Assembly: GCF_032884065.1 (NCBI RefSeq)
Contig: NC_088873.1
Location: 37,993,823-38,057,822 of the forward strand
Direction: 5' to 3'
Source: Artemia franciscana
Taxonomy: Eukaryota; Arthropoda; Branchiopoda; Anostraca; Artemiidae
Length of the DNA: 64,000 bases
The notes below the pieces were generated by a model that made no database searches, was not told the DNA's origin, and saw nothing but the letters and a program-made list of their open reading frames with translations. The number at the start of each line of letters is the position of its first letter. The stretch's first letter is position 1. Shown one piece after another: positions 23,084-33,900 of the stretch. The position numbers were made by a program, and so were the translations under genes.

Positions 23084-24338
23084 TCTATACATATAAAAAT
23101 AAGTCGTATGTTTGTTTGTTTGTACGCATATGTCGTCATTATAAGTATATAAGGCCTTGTATATGACGTCATTATAAGTATATAAGGGGCCGATTCAAAG
23201 AGAAATTTTAGTATAAATCCTACAATGGCAGAAGAAACAGCCGAGGAAGCTGCTCAAAGAGTTAATTCAAAGAAAAATTTTAGTATAAATCCTACAATGG
23301 CAGAAGAAACGGCCGAGGAAGCGGCTCAAAGAGTTAATGCCATAAGGCTTGCGGCTAAAAGAGAAAGTAAGAAAAGAAAGCGTGCCGAGGAATAACAAGA
23401 ACAACGTGAATACAGGCTTGCGTCTCAAAGAGAAATTACCAAAAAAATCGTGCCGAGGAATCACAAGAACAACGTGAAAACAGGCTTGAGGCTCAAAGAG
23501 AAATTACCAAAATAAATCATGCCGAGGAATCACAAGAACAGCGTGAAAACAGGCTTGCGGCTCAAAGAGATAATTCCAAAAGAAAGCTTGCCGAGGAATC
23601 ACAAGGGCAACGTCAAAATTATCACCTGGCATTCAGGTACAGCCCAGTCGATGATTATAGCTTGAGTAGGTATGTTCAAATCGGGACTATGTCTAAAATT
23701 TGTCCCTATTGCAAGGCCTTGAAATGTAATGGTGAAACAATGGGAATGTGCTGCGCCTCAGGAAAAGTTAAACTTCCTCAACTGGCTGTACCACCAGAGC
23801 CATTGAAGACTTTATGACGTTACAGACCGGGACACAAGGAATATAAGTGACGACCGAGACACTCAAAGAGAAATTACAGACCGAGACACCGGGACACAAA
23901 TGACGACCGGGACACAACTACAACGGGGATGCCGGGAGGGCACAGGGGGGGATATATAAATGACGACGGGGACGCAGGGAATGTTTGATTAGCAATCGCC
24001 ATCAACAAAGCTCAAGGGCAATCAAAAGAAAAATGCGGTATAGATCTGAATACGGATTGTTTTCCCATGGACAATTATATGTTGCATGTTCAAGAGTTGG
24101 TAAACCTGACAGTGTATTTATATGCACAGACAATGGGACAGCGAAGAATGTTGTATATTCGCATGTTTTACGTAGTTAAAAACATATATATATATATCTA
24201 TCTATATTCACAGGTGGGACACAGGGACACAACTACAATGGCGCGTAACGACTTACATGCGCGGGGGGACTTGGAGGGCACGAAGCGCCCCCTCCAACAA
24301 GGTGTTGGTGTGGCGCGAAGCGCCACACTAACAGCTAG
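23084..24338 (+). mobile_element. Internally deleted Helitron (derivative of the element at 54.6 kb)
   Basis: The 5' end A/TCTATACATATAAAAATAAG and the 3' end in a GGTGTGGCGCGAAGCGCCAC-type hairpin plus CTAG/T match the large Helitron. Inside are several ~69-bp repeats encoding the RAEESQEQRENRLAAQRE-type charged repeat, then FRYSPVDDYSLSRYVQIGTM and the cysteine-rich CPYCKALK ... MGMCCASGKVKLP. Next comes a 'GACCGGGACAC' minisatellite (23825-23960). Only the last coding bits of the helicase survive ([13 protein letters not shown] near 24080). Rep and the helicase core are missing, so it is non-autonomous. It is 1,255 bp long. Confidence 0.9.
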
Positions 24339-24339
24339 T

Positions 24340-24784
24340 GAAAGAATAATAATAAATAATAAGACGCTGAAGCCTCATAGCTCTTCACTATAGGCAACGC
24401 TATAGCATAGCCACTGATTTCTTTTAGTTGAGTATAATTTGTGTATAATTGGTATTCCACTCCAAAAGGGTTGAAAGAAAAAAAAATATAGAGGCAACAT
24501 CGTTCTTTGCCAAGGAGACCCAAGTGGGCACACTTTTGATATGGGGGAAACCCCTCAGCTTTTTACTTTGCTTGAACTTGCTAAATCAACAACCCGATTT
24601 TCAACAATGAATATGATGCCAAAAACTGTTGTTCTGTTAAAATTGGGTATTACTTTAGTTTTATAACTTTCAGTTCTTAAAATAGTACGTCAGGTGCTGA
24701 TGTAAAAGGTTGCAAGCAGGTTACAACCATAAATGACCTCATAAAAATTGCATCATAACATTGCAATGCCACTGTGCACTAGTA
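24340..24784. other. No recognised feature
   Basis: No coding frame, repeat end or array was noticed between the deleted Helitron and the hairpin-element fragment. Confidence 0.4.
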
Positions 24785-24985
24785 AAAAAGATCCCTCCAT
24801 CTTTACGCTAAAGTTTGACTCTTTGTCACAATTCTGCTTTTTAAAACAATTAAAAACTTTAGCGTAAAGAGCGAGGGATTGCGGAGGGGACCACCCATTT
24901 CATATACGGAGTAATTTCTGTTCGTTTTAAGTTTTAATGTCGCTCTTTACTTTCAGTTAAAAAAACTGGTTTTTTTTATTACATA
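24785..24985. mobile_element. Fragment of the terminal-hairpin family (mirrored 'CTTTACGCTAAAG' module)
   Basis: The mirrored pair TCTTTACGCTAAAGTTTGAC and AACTTTAGCGTAAAGAGCGA, about 50 bp apart, is followed by the shared arm 'CATATACGGAGTAATTTCTG' and 'TTTACTTTCAGTTAAAAAAA'. The hairpin end is absent. Confidence 0.75.
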
Positions 24986-25012
24986 AAAAACGTTACGTTT
25001 TGACAAGTTTTG

Positions 25013-25300
25013 AATTTTACCCATTGTTAGCATATGATGAATTTAATTGGGAAAGACGGCACGTTTGATCCTGGGTCTCCAAAAAGACACAGGGTAATAA
25101 GGTGAAACTTTAAGTAAATGATGAGAGGACACCAAACACAATCAAAACCCACTATATGCTTGCTAGTTGTGAAAAGGGATGATCAACAATATCTAAAGAA
25201 CGACTGAGGGTATTAAGTTGAAAAATTTAAGTGTGTTGAGGAGATGTTGAGGAGATATTTGAATGCAACAAGCCCCTCCTCCTCGCTCTTCTCAGGTGCC
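25013..25300 (-). repeat. Right arm of the ~287-bp inverted duplication
   Basis: Reverse complement of 21649-21935. Its outer end, CTTCTCAGGTGCC at 25300, is exactly where the minus-strand LINE ORF2 breaks off, so this junction truncated the LINE. Confidence 0.93.
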
Positions 25301-26691
25301 CCCTCTCTCCACAGTAAGCAAAATCCTACAAAAAGGAAATAGCTCGTTTATTGCCTCTCCACTAAAACATATAATTAGCTCATTCGGTTTTAACCCGTCA
25401 CTTGTAGTAACTTCACCAGGCAGAACCGGATCTGTTGAAGATATAACACTTTCAATAATTTTCCAAGTTTTAGCTGGGTTACCACAACCATCTTTAAATT
25501 TACACTCAAAATATTTTTTCTTCACGTTTCTCAAAAGTTTATTAAGAGCATTTCTATAATTTTTATAAACTCTTGTGCAAACTGGATCATTTTCATTCCT
25601 TATAGAATCCCTATATAACCGGTCTTTCTTATTTTTGCACCGCAGAAGACTAGGTGACAACCACGGCTTTTTGGGCATCTTTTTCCTTGACCTTGTCCGA
25701 TTCATTACACAAGTTTTACTCAAAATAGAGATAATGTATCATACAATCTCTGTTTAAACTTTTCTAAGTTACCCTGGTTGAGCACAGGTAACATACTCAT
25801 TTTCAGTCTAGGGTCTTGCTGCCTCGGGAAACAAACTTTAAAACTTGACGAAATCCCAAAATGGTCAGAAATATCAGTAACAATAACCCCTGTATATGAA
25901 AATTTATAATTAGAAACAATATTATCAAGTAGCTTTGCCGTTAAAGTGGTAACACGCGTACAAATATTAACAGTGGGAAATAAACTATATGACATGCAAA
26001 GCTGTAGGAAGTTCATAGGAGTATTCGAATTCATATCGTTAAGGTCAATATTAAACTCCCCAAGCATGAAGAATGGGTGCGAACCAGTAGGTACTTTATC
26101 CAACTCTTCCTCCAAAATATCCAAAAAGGCCGGTATAGGCCCAGATGGCGGTCTATATAGTACAACGACATAAACATCTTTTGGCTTAAGCCTGAGCTGA
26201 AGGATAAGTGGCTCATATAACATCTAGTGAAACAGCACTAGATCACTTCTTACCAAAACCTCGATATCGCTTCGTATATAAGCTCCAATACCTCCATGTT
26301 GACGAAATTGACGATTCCTATGATAAAATGTATACCCTGGAATATCCAAGAGAGCAGAGTTATGCTCATTTAGCCATGTTTCTGTGAGACCAATAACCTG
26401 AAAAATGGAAAGTTCACATACCTCGCTTAAAAAATTAAAAGATGAATTCAAACCCTGGCAGTTGAGATGGAAAACTCTGAGATCTTCAGAATCACCACCA
26501 CTATTCCCGGACCTCAAACCATCTTTAAATAGGTACTTTGAATTACAAGAAACATATTGACCAGCAATCCCAATATCATAATTCCGGTGGAGCTGCTCCG
26601 TAAACATACTACCAAAATCCACAAATGAAGCTTCCAAATTTTTAAGACGGCTGTTGCCCGGGGTGCCACGATCACCATCAACCATATTCAT
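25301..26691 (-). pseudogene. CR1/Jockey-like LINE ORF2: endonuclease and pre-polymerase segment, polymerase missing
   Basis: Minus-strand frames in order: 26691-26224 holds VFHLNCQGLNSSF, VIGLTETWLNEHNSAL and HRNRQFRQHGGIGAYIR. 26223-25720 holds YVVVLYRPPSGPIPAFLDIL, FFMLGEFNIDLNDMN and VTDISDHFGIS. 25723-25292 holds KKPWLSPSLLRCKNKKDRLY and AKTWKIIESVISSTDP. These are the ordered endonuclease motifs and the linker of this LINE group. The GDFN motif reads GEFN, so the catalytic Asp is Glu. A stop separates the first two frames. The reverse transcriptase is absent because the copy ends at the inverted-duplication junction at 25300. Confidence 0.88.
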
Positions 26692-26976
26692 ACAGTTTTA
26701 AAACAAAGTAATATGGCCTCATCTCTACAACAAACAAAAAAGAAAAGAAAAACAAGAACAAAATAGAATATAACAAACAACAAAAGAATGACACTTTCCA
26801 TCTCGGAAAAAAAAAAAAAAAAAAGAAACAGGCCGTATTTGGTTTGCCCGTAACGAATCCATATACAAGTTACCAAATACAACGGCTACTAATTCCCACA
26901 ATCACACAACCATAATTATCGCGACAAAATAGCAAGTTTTATTTTTTATTTATTTTTTTTGTATTTTTATTTTTTT

Positions 26977-27316
26977 TTAATTGATTTTTTCAATAAAAAA
27001 CAAACACTCACTAATTTTAACAACAGCAAAAAAAAAATTAAGAATCCAACAAACTCTTAGCATTGTACCAAGGCACTTTAATAACACGGTTGTCCTTTTT
27101 AACAGAGATGCTGGGTGGTAGGGTAGGAGGTACCCAGCATTCCACACCTTTATCCACCAAACGCTTACGTAACCCAAGTAATTCTTTACGCAAAACCCGT
27201 ACACGCGGTGAGACATCATCACTAATAAAAACAGACTTATAAACACCGAACTCTTTCCCTTTTTTATTTTTTTCGCATTACTTAGAATCAAGAAACGTGC
27301 CTGGACACTGTCCACC
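26977..27316 (-). pseudogene. LINE ORF1, C-terminal part (downstream of a hAT insertion)
   Basis: The minus-strand frame VDSVQARFLILSNAKKIKKG leads into KSSVFIS, then a frame change to DDVSPRVRVLRKELLGLRKR, WVPPTLPPS and VIKVPWYNA. This is the C-terminal domain typical of CR1/Jockey ORF1 proteins, which bind the RNA. It lies in the correct order between the ORF1 start (30724-31280) and ORF2 (25301-26691). The two ORF1 pieces are separated by 3.4 kb of inserted hAT sequence. A poly-A run at 26811-26824 lies between ORF1 and ORF2. Confidence 0.75.
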
Positions 27317-30300
27317 CAGAGGCGCCATCTGAGGGGGCAGGGGTGGGCAAATGCCCACCCCAGATTTTTTAGGGGGCCTAAGCTTCCACCACAAAGGGCC
27401 CTTTGCCGGCCATAACAATTACGCTATATGTTATTAACCATTGTTAACTTTGGAAATAGGTTAGATACATAATTAAATTCTCAAGTTCTGTCAAATGCCC
27501 ATTTTCTAGATGATTATATTAATATTTTAAATTCTGAATATTTGCAGTAATTCCTCTAAGTTGACAGATTAAAATAGGTAAGTTCCTGGCAAATCTTTCA
27601 ATGTTCATTTCCTTCTTTTAGTGAATATAAGCCACCCTTTTAGATTACTCGAGTCAGTTCTTATTCTATTTCTGTCCTCGTCTTACGTACATTTACTGTA
27701 TCATATGTGTAAATAAACATTTTTGTACTCGACACATAAACCTTATGAAAGTTAGAGATGCTTGACATCCTCTACCGTTCAAACCCCAGATTGTAGGCTA
27801 ACGCTACCATAAGACTCTAAAGAACATTACAGAGAAAGTCACACTTTACAGAGAGAAGTAGGAGACTTTACACCATTAAGCCTATTAACCTAAGGTATTA
27901 ACAGAAATTAGCATTAGTTAGTATAAAGTCGTCCTAAGGATTGGGATTGGAGTGACAGAATTGTTTGTGATTTTGTTGATTCAATATCTTATTTGTTTGT
28001 TATCAAGAGTTTGTCAGGAGCTCAAAAGCGGAAATTGGCAGCCTTGAAGATAGAGAAAGAGGCAGAAAATCAGTCTTCGCTAAGTAGATGGATTAAGAAA
28101 CAGAAACCGTCACCATGTGAACCGGCTCAGCGAGTGACCGTCCCTCAGATCGAGCAAGAAGGAAACGAGACACCCCGAGGAACCACTCTACGACTGTGGC
28201 AGGTCTGTTGGACCCTCAGTTTCAGCGACATACGCCTCAAGATGAAGGGTATCGCCAGTCTAGCGGCCTTACGGACATTTCTTTGTCCTCTCTCGATCCA
28301 CCATCCCAACCGAAACTAGTACAATACCCTGCGCAAGTGACGGCAAACGGCAATCTGGTTTACTGGTTCTGGTGCAGACACTTCGGCGGCACATCTACTC
28401 TTCCCGGACAGCTGTACGGGTCTAGACATTTCATAAGCGTCGGCGTGAGAAGATGGAAAGACATCTCTAACCTCCTCGAACAGCATACAAGAAGTGACCG
28501 CCACAAAGACAGTGCAGTTTCTTGGACGAAGTTCAAAGCCATACAAACTAAGAAGATGCAACTAATCGCGTCTGTCTTAATGACAGACAGAGACAATGAA
28601 ATCAAGGAGAACAGAGAGCACGTAAAAGACTTATTAAAAGTAACAGCTTTATTGGGGTGACTCGGCACTGCCTTTAGGGGGCATGACGAAACAGAATCCT
28701 TGACAAACAAGGGAAGTTTCGTCGAGATGTGCAATCTTCTCGCAGAGTACTCTCCTACGCTCTTCAACAAGCTACAGAGACGGTACGGTCACTACATATC
28801 CCATGAATACCAGAACGATCTTATTTCGATGATCGGTTCCAGGCTTTAGCGCACGATAGTGCAAGAATTAAAAAGCACCAAATACTTTGCCGTTCTGGTC
28901 GATGAAACGAAGGACAACTCGAAGAAAGAGCAGCTTGCCATTCTTCTTAGGCACTTCGACGAAGGAAAAGTAAAAGAAAAACCGATCGGATGCTATCACA
29001 TGAAGAGCCTGGATGCTGAAAGTCTAGCAAATTTCATTCATGACACAGTGACAAGAATTGGACTCGATTGGAACTACTGTGTCGCGCAGTGCTACGACGG
29101 AGCAAGCGTAATGAGCGGACCGATCTCCGGTGTTCAAGTTCGTTTGAGAGCGAAATCGCCACAGGCATTCTGCATTCATTGCCATGCACATAAGCTAAAT
29201 TTGGTCATTGCGAGCTGCGTTGAATCTGTCGGCACTGTTGGTTCTTTTTTCTCACTGGTCTAGACTCTATACACATTCATTTGCAACAGCAACACTCGGC
29301 ATCAGTTGATTATTGAGGCCCAGAAAGCTGCCGAACTGCAAGCTCTAGAGCTGGAAAGAAGTGCTTCCACACGATGGTCTTACTGGTATCGATCTATATC
29401 GAAGGTGAGACTCCGATATGAATGCATTTTAGCTGTACTGTCTGCTCTAAGCGAGGGAGCCGACGGCGAAGCACGGGCAGAGGCAGCTGGGCTCCAGAAG
29501 AAGATGGAATCGTTCCTTGTTATCTTCCAATGGCACTACATAAAAGCAATCATGCGAGCGACGAACTCGGTGTCTCAGCAGCTCCAGGCCGTCGACTTGG
29601 TTATTTCCCGATCGCGCACCCTGATTCAAGCCACAAGAAGCGAACTCACCAACCTGCGTTCAGATGCTTCATTTGTATCACTTTTCGAGAAGGCTAAAGA
29701 GTTTGCAACAAAACACGAAATTGAATACCTGCTATGAATGAACCCGCGACTAGACCCTCCTCTGTTGGTCAGAAAGGACAACCTCGAAGAACTCAAAAGA
29801 TCACCAAGCATCTGAAACAATTTGTGACAACTTTGACGCTAGGAAAGAATTTCATCGAATCAGGAAATCGGAATACTACTTTGGCGGATGAAATGAATCG
29901 AGAATACTTCGAAACTTTTGACCGTCTACTCGCTGAATTTGACAGAAGGTTCACAGATAACTTGCCAGTGCTGAGTACACTCGAAGCCTTGGATCCAAGC
30001 TCAACCAAGTTTATGGACACAGAGCTGCTCTTTACGGTGAGCTGGATATCGACGACATTCTTCTCGAATCTCAAGCTGGTATTGCCAAGCGTTTCTTGCT
30101 CGATGAGGAGAAAAAGCTGGAAAACTTTCTAGACATTGTCGACCACATTCAGACATTACCAGTGGCTTACTCAGAAGTAATTAAAGTACTTCGTATTGCT
30201 GCCACACTTCCTCTGACAACACTTCCTCTGGCAATGAGCGTTTGTTCTCTAGCCTAGAAATAGTGAAAAACTACCTGCGGTCTACAATAGGAGATGATCG

Positions 30301-30720
30301 TCTCAGTCACCTTCTTTTGATATTTGCAGAGAAGGATTTAGTAAAAATTTTTGACTACGACCAGCCTCTTGACGATTTTGCAAAGATGAAACCTCGGCGG
30401 TTCCCCTTGTTACCTTGAGTGTTATAATATTTTTTTATCTTGTTATGTTTTTCCTTTTTGTAAATATATTTGATCTGGAAGATTTCTGCTGAAGGAAAAC
30501 CGAGATTTTGGTTACAACCCTCAGCATAGCAATGAAGATTACTTTCACCGACGTATTGTTTACTTAAATAAGAAAGTTTCTCGCTGAGGAATGCCAGCCT
30601 TTAGTCTGGTTGAATTTTCCACTTTCAGTTTAATCATTTAACCTCGTTGATTGTATTCTTCGTTGTTATAATTAATCTTATATGTCAGTGTGGCTGAGTT
30701 CCACATTCGGTTACAGTACA
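27317..30720 (+). mobile_element. hAT transposon inserted in LINE ORF1
   Basis: The LINE ORF1 frame stops at 27316 and a typical hAT-like terminus starts at 27317 (CAGAGGCGCCATCTGAGGGG). Its inner part is self-complementary (GGGTGGGCAAATGCCCACCC). The transposase frames occupy 27990-30418. LINE ORF1 resumes at about 30724 on the minus strand. I could not find the matching right terminus or an 8-bp target duplication, so the right end is probably deleted together with some LINE sequence. Confidence 0.75.
27990..30418 (+). pseudogene. hAT transposase, ZMYM1/DUF4371-like with TTF-type zinc finger
   Basis: In order: a basic N-terminus (LSGAQKRKLAALKIEKE), then 28196-28660 with a TTF-type finger (NLVYWFWCRHFGG ... 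FISVGVRRWKDISNLLEQH ... SDRHKD). The catalytic part (28859-29263) has FAVLVDETKDNSKKEQLA, CVAQCYDGASVMSG and FCIHCHAHKLNLVI. 29306-29737 has the conserved Trp block ASTRWSYWYRSI. The C-terminal dimerisation block (30228-30418, another frame) reads NERLFSSLEIVKNYLRST and ends RRFPLLP-stop. At least four frame changes and stops interrupt it. Motif order and length fit the family; the enzyme would excise and reinsert the element, but this copy is dead. The typing rests on motif recall. Confidence 0.87.
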
Positions 30721-30723
30721 TTT

Positions 30724-31290
30724 TCAAGCAACGCACGGGTGCTGAACCACAGTGAATGGTGGCAACTTGTCAGTTGGGAGTGACAAACCAGCTACAATCA
30801 CCTCGGAAACCCGAGATGCAGCCTCATTCAAGGGTACATTATTAAGGCCCCAAAACAGCAAATCATGCAACTTGTCCCGATTTTCATCAACAAGAGACTG
30901 GGACACAACCACATTCATTTCCTCATTGCATTTCTTAATCAGCTGTGACTGGGCTTTTACAAAACTTTGCAGAGCTAGAAATTCCGATTTCACTGTTGCA
31001 ATTTCATTTTCCGTTGCACTACTTTTATTTTCAAGCACCATAACACGACTTTTAACTCTACCCAAATCGTTCTGAATTTCAAGTACACTCTGCTTTAGGG
31101 TTTCCATGTTCACATTTATAGATTGGACCATTTCCAAAATTTTAATGATATTCTCTGCATTCGTTTTCTGGCAGTCCGCATTGACACTCGCATCCGAATT
31201 ACTAGTAGAATTCAAAACCGGATCCTATAACTCAGCTTCTGTCCGGTTGCGTTTGGGTCTGGCTTTCTTTCCCATTCTGACTATATCAAA
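30724..31290 (-). pseudogene. LINE ORF1, N-terminal part with coiled coil
   Basis: The minus strand reads MGKKARPKRNRTEAEL, a stop, then a 160-residue open frame with heptad-rich sequence (VQSINVNMETLKQSVLEIQN, then DLGRVKSRVMVLENKSSATE). This is followed by the start of the RNA-binding fold, DKLHDLLFWGLNNVPLNEAA, and PPFTVVQHPCV where it breaks. This is the layout of a CR1/L1-type ORF1: basic N-terminus, coiled coil for trimerisation, RRM-like domain. The rest of the protein is at 26977-27316 beyond the hAT insertion. Confidence 0.78.
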
Positions 31291-31409
31291 ATAATACTAA
31301 TAATAAGTCACCTACATTTGCAAAAACTTATTTTTTACCCACGCTAGTTGACAGCGTGCAGTTTGCATAAACCGTTAAAAGACCACGGCTAACACCCACA
31401 TCAGGATTC

Positions 31410-31720
31410 CTCAGGAACTAGCTCGAACGCAGAACTCACTCCTTTGTATCCAAAATTTTATTGTAACAATTAATTTAAGCAATTATCACGATATCATTCA
31501 CTACATGGCATAACAACATAAGTCTACAACATGGCATGGCAACCGTTGTATCCGGGGGAAAGCAGTCAGACAAGTTTATCCATTGACTGCTAAATGCGAA
31601 CTGATTAGATGATCATACTTCAACAAGCAGCAGGATATTCGTTGGACTTGACTTCCGGTTGAAGTTCCAATGTCAATATCAGATTTTATGCTGGTAATTT
31701 TTGGGTATCCGTTTGACTGA
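31410..31720. repeat. Uninterrupted copy of the repeat hit by the 13-kb hAT
   Basis: From GAACTAGCTCGAACGCAGAA to CTTGACTTCCGGTT this segment matches 49980-50156 joined to 63128-63210. It runs straight through GACTGCTAAATGCGAAC, where the other copy is split, and so serves as the empty-site reference. The repeat class is unknown; a solo LTR is possible but untested. Confidence 0.85.
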
Positions 31721-31879
31721 CCGTATTTCAAACTGTAAGATACATAAAAAATATGGTTCTATCTTGTTTCCCGGGTCTATAATACGGAAAAGATTAGGAT
31801 AGCTAGAGCAGATGTTGTGGAGGGTGAGTGATTGCCAAAGACCGTTCTTCTTGATCATCTATATAGGACAAAACTAAAA

Positions 31880-32065
31880 ACATCTTTTGCAGGACAAAGC
31901 AAAAAAGATGTCGTCCCCAAATGGGTTGGGAAGAGGTCGTAAGCAATAATCTAAGGAAAATGGAAGTTCTTGGTAGGATGTAAAGAAGGAACCTTTAAAT
32001 AGGTTGACATAGAGGAGGAGTGTACAAAGCTGCATTGTCCTCAGTTGAAAAAGTGCTACCTTGAT
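31880..32065 (+). pseudogene. RTE-like LINE tail relic
   Basis: The short frame CRPQMGWEEVVSNNLRKMEV corresponds to the family tail GRPxxGWExVVRKDLREM. It is followed by decayed sequence, then TTGTTAGTAGTAGTAGG, matching the 3' terminal repeats of the copy at 970-1263. Confidence 0.7.
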
Positions 32066-32291
32066 TTATTGTTAGTAGTAGTAGGAGAGAGGCTTATAGT
32101 CTATAGTGATAAAAAACCTTGAATCTGATACATCAAGGCATCAAAGCTTGATTTTTCAGTCAATGTGCTGAATTCCCATTTCATCACATCTTAGAATTAT
32201 CTACCCTTTAATTTCAAAATTGTATTAATACATCATATTTCAGAAGCATTAAATCCTTGCCATATCCTTATCATTCCTGTTGTCATTTTAG

Positions 32292-32497
32292 GTACTTTGA
32301 TAAGTAGAGTGCTAACTACATTCTACTTAAGTCGGAAAAATCTTTATTACATTTGCATAGATGCAGAAACACTAGAAGGTGGAATTTTCCATCAAAGTGG
32401 TGTGATGTTATTTCTTGTATATTTTTCACTCACCTATGGAGTTGATATATTTCTCATGCTGAAACTTTGGCTGAAGCAGCGGAAACGTTATAGACAG
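32292..32497 (+). CDS. Exon of a probable seven-transmembrane receptor: second extracellular loop and TM5
   Basis: The acceptor CATTTTAG ends at 32291 and the donor CAG/GTGAGA begins at 32498. Only one frame is open (the two first bases complete an upstream codon): TLISRVLTTFYLSRKNLYYI, then CIDAETLEGGIFHQSG, a loop with a Cys that could form the usual disulphide. Next comes the hydrophobic stretch VMLFLVYFSLTYGVDIFLML and a basic end KLWLKQRKRYRQ. It joins in phase 0 to the exon at 35295. The upstream exons are not found in the window with confidence. Topology suggests a G-protein-coupled receptor; the ligand class is unknown. Confidence 0.65.
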
Positions 32498-32529
32498 GTG
32501 AGATAGTCGTTATAGACAGGTGAGATAGT
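32486..32529 (+). repeat. 22-bp tandem duplication covering the exon-intron junction
   Basis: The unit CGTTATAGACAGGTGAGATA + GT occurs twice in a row (32486-32507, 32508-32529). It duplicates the 5' splice site of the receptor exon. Only use of the first donor avoids the in-frame TAG. Confidence 0.95.
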
Positions 32530-32639
32530 CGTTTAGTGGCCATATTTTTACATTTGTAAAACGAATATACAGAACAAATCCAGACAAAGAAATTTATCTT
32601 CAAAAATTATGTTTTGCTTACGGAAAGAAAGAGTGAAGC
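32530..32639. other. Intron sequence
   Basis: AT-rich intronic DNA with no further feature seen. Confidence 0.4.
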
Positions 32640-33900
32640 TGAACCTTAAAAGGAACAAAAACTAGACCTCCGTTGCCTGTGCAACAGGAAGTGTTGCAGC
32701 AACTGTGCCCTGTTCCTTAGGGCACATTTGCGGACCAACACGTGCAACTGTGCCCTACGGGACACAGTTGCGGAGCAACAGTCTCCATTATATCCTTCAG
32801 AGGACATTTTTCTAATGCGGCTTCGATTGTTATCTTGAAGCATCTTTGATATGGTTTTATTTCGAGCTCCTACTAAACTGAGTTTGGTATAACGTTTAGC
32901 TGGTCCAGAAATAAACGAGAAACATCTATAAAAGTTCTATATGAGTTCATAATTATTTTACCTCTAAAACGTTTACTTCCGAAACTAGGGCCGTCGTAAC
33001 TTGACGCCAATTCGAAGTATTATGTTTCGAGACGCACATTTCGGGAATTATTTCCGGGAAATCTGAAAGAGATACGGAAATAACGTCTTATAGTTTTCTG
33101 CTTAACTTTTGATGGTCTAAGCTAAGGAAATATAAAACAAACCAAATTCACCAAAAAATTTAAATTGCCCCGAGGGCATGACAAAACTTCCAAATAGAAA
33201 AACCCAAAGAAGGAATTTTATTTCGGAGAAACTATTGTAAGCTTCAGTTGTTAGGAGATCGAGACCTGTCGAACCGCGTTGGAAAAAAAATTCTAGCTGG
33301 TCCAGAACAGAAGTTACCTCTAGAACGTCGAAACTTCGGAAATTATTTCTTAGAGAACGAAGCAACTTGGTATATAGAACACTTCACTTCTTCTTGTATA
33401 CTTTTCATAGCACTACTCGATAAAAATATAAGAAACATCAAAATCGAAAATTTGAGAAAATTCCAAAAAAAATCGGAACGAGATGGACTTTTCCGGAATT
33501 ATTTCCGGGAAATCTGTAAGAGCTACGGAATTTTGTGCTCCGGTTCTCGAAGAGACAAATGAAAGTTCTACATGAGTTCAGCATAACTGTATTTCTAACA
33601 AGTTTATTTCCGAAGCTAGGGTCGTCTTAACTTGACGCCAAACATCGAACGCAGAGTTTCTAAGAAAAAACGGTTTTATTTTTTTTTATGGGAAACTGTT
33701 AGAAATTTTAGGAACTTCTCTGGAACTTTTTTACTCTGTTTCACGTTTCCCTTCCCTCTGAAAAATCTCAAATTTTTAACTCTTACCACTTCGGAGCTAC
33801 AGGTCGCTGATCACGGCGAAAAAAAAAAAAAAAAAAAAACTACGAAAGCAGTAGTGTTGCTCCGCAACACAACTAGTGCTTCCCGAGTTTCAAGATATTA
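32640..33900. repeat. Repeat region with hairpins and a duplicated ~600-bp segment
   Basis: The pair 'GCAACTGTGCCC' and 'GGACACAGTTGC' (32744-32771) forms a hairpin, and a related GC-rich block precedes it at 32695-32730. 'TTCCGAAACTAGGGCCGTCG' near 32983 and 'TTCCGAAGCTAGGGTCGTCT' near 33610 mark two copies of a longer unit. Each is also associated with 'GGAATTATTTCCGGGAAATC' (33053, 33495). A 21-base A run ends at 33839. ORFs here have no recognisable product. Confidence 0.6.

Noticed and set aside
21649-25300. LTR retrotransposon with 287-bp LTRs
   Set aside because: The arms are inverted, not direct, and no gag-pol frame lies between them.
33248-33562. 104-codon plus-strand open frame
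   Set aside because: It lies in a duplicated repeat region, the second copy does not keep the frame, and the sequence is unrecognised.
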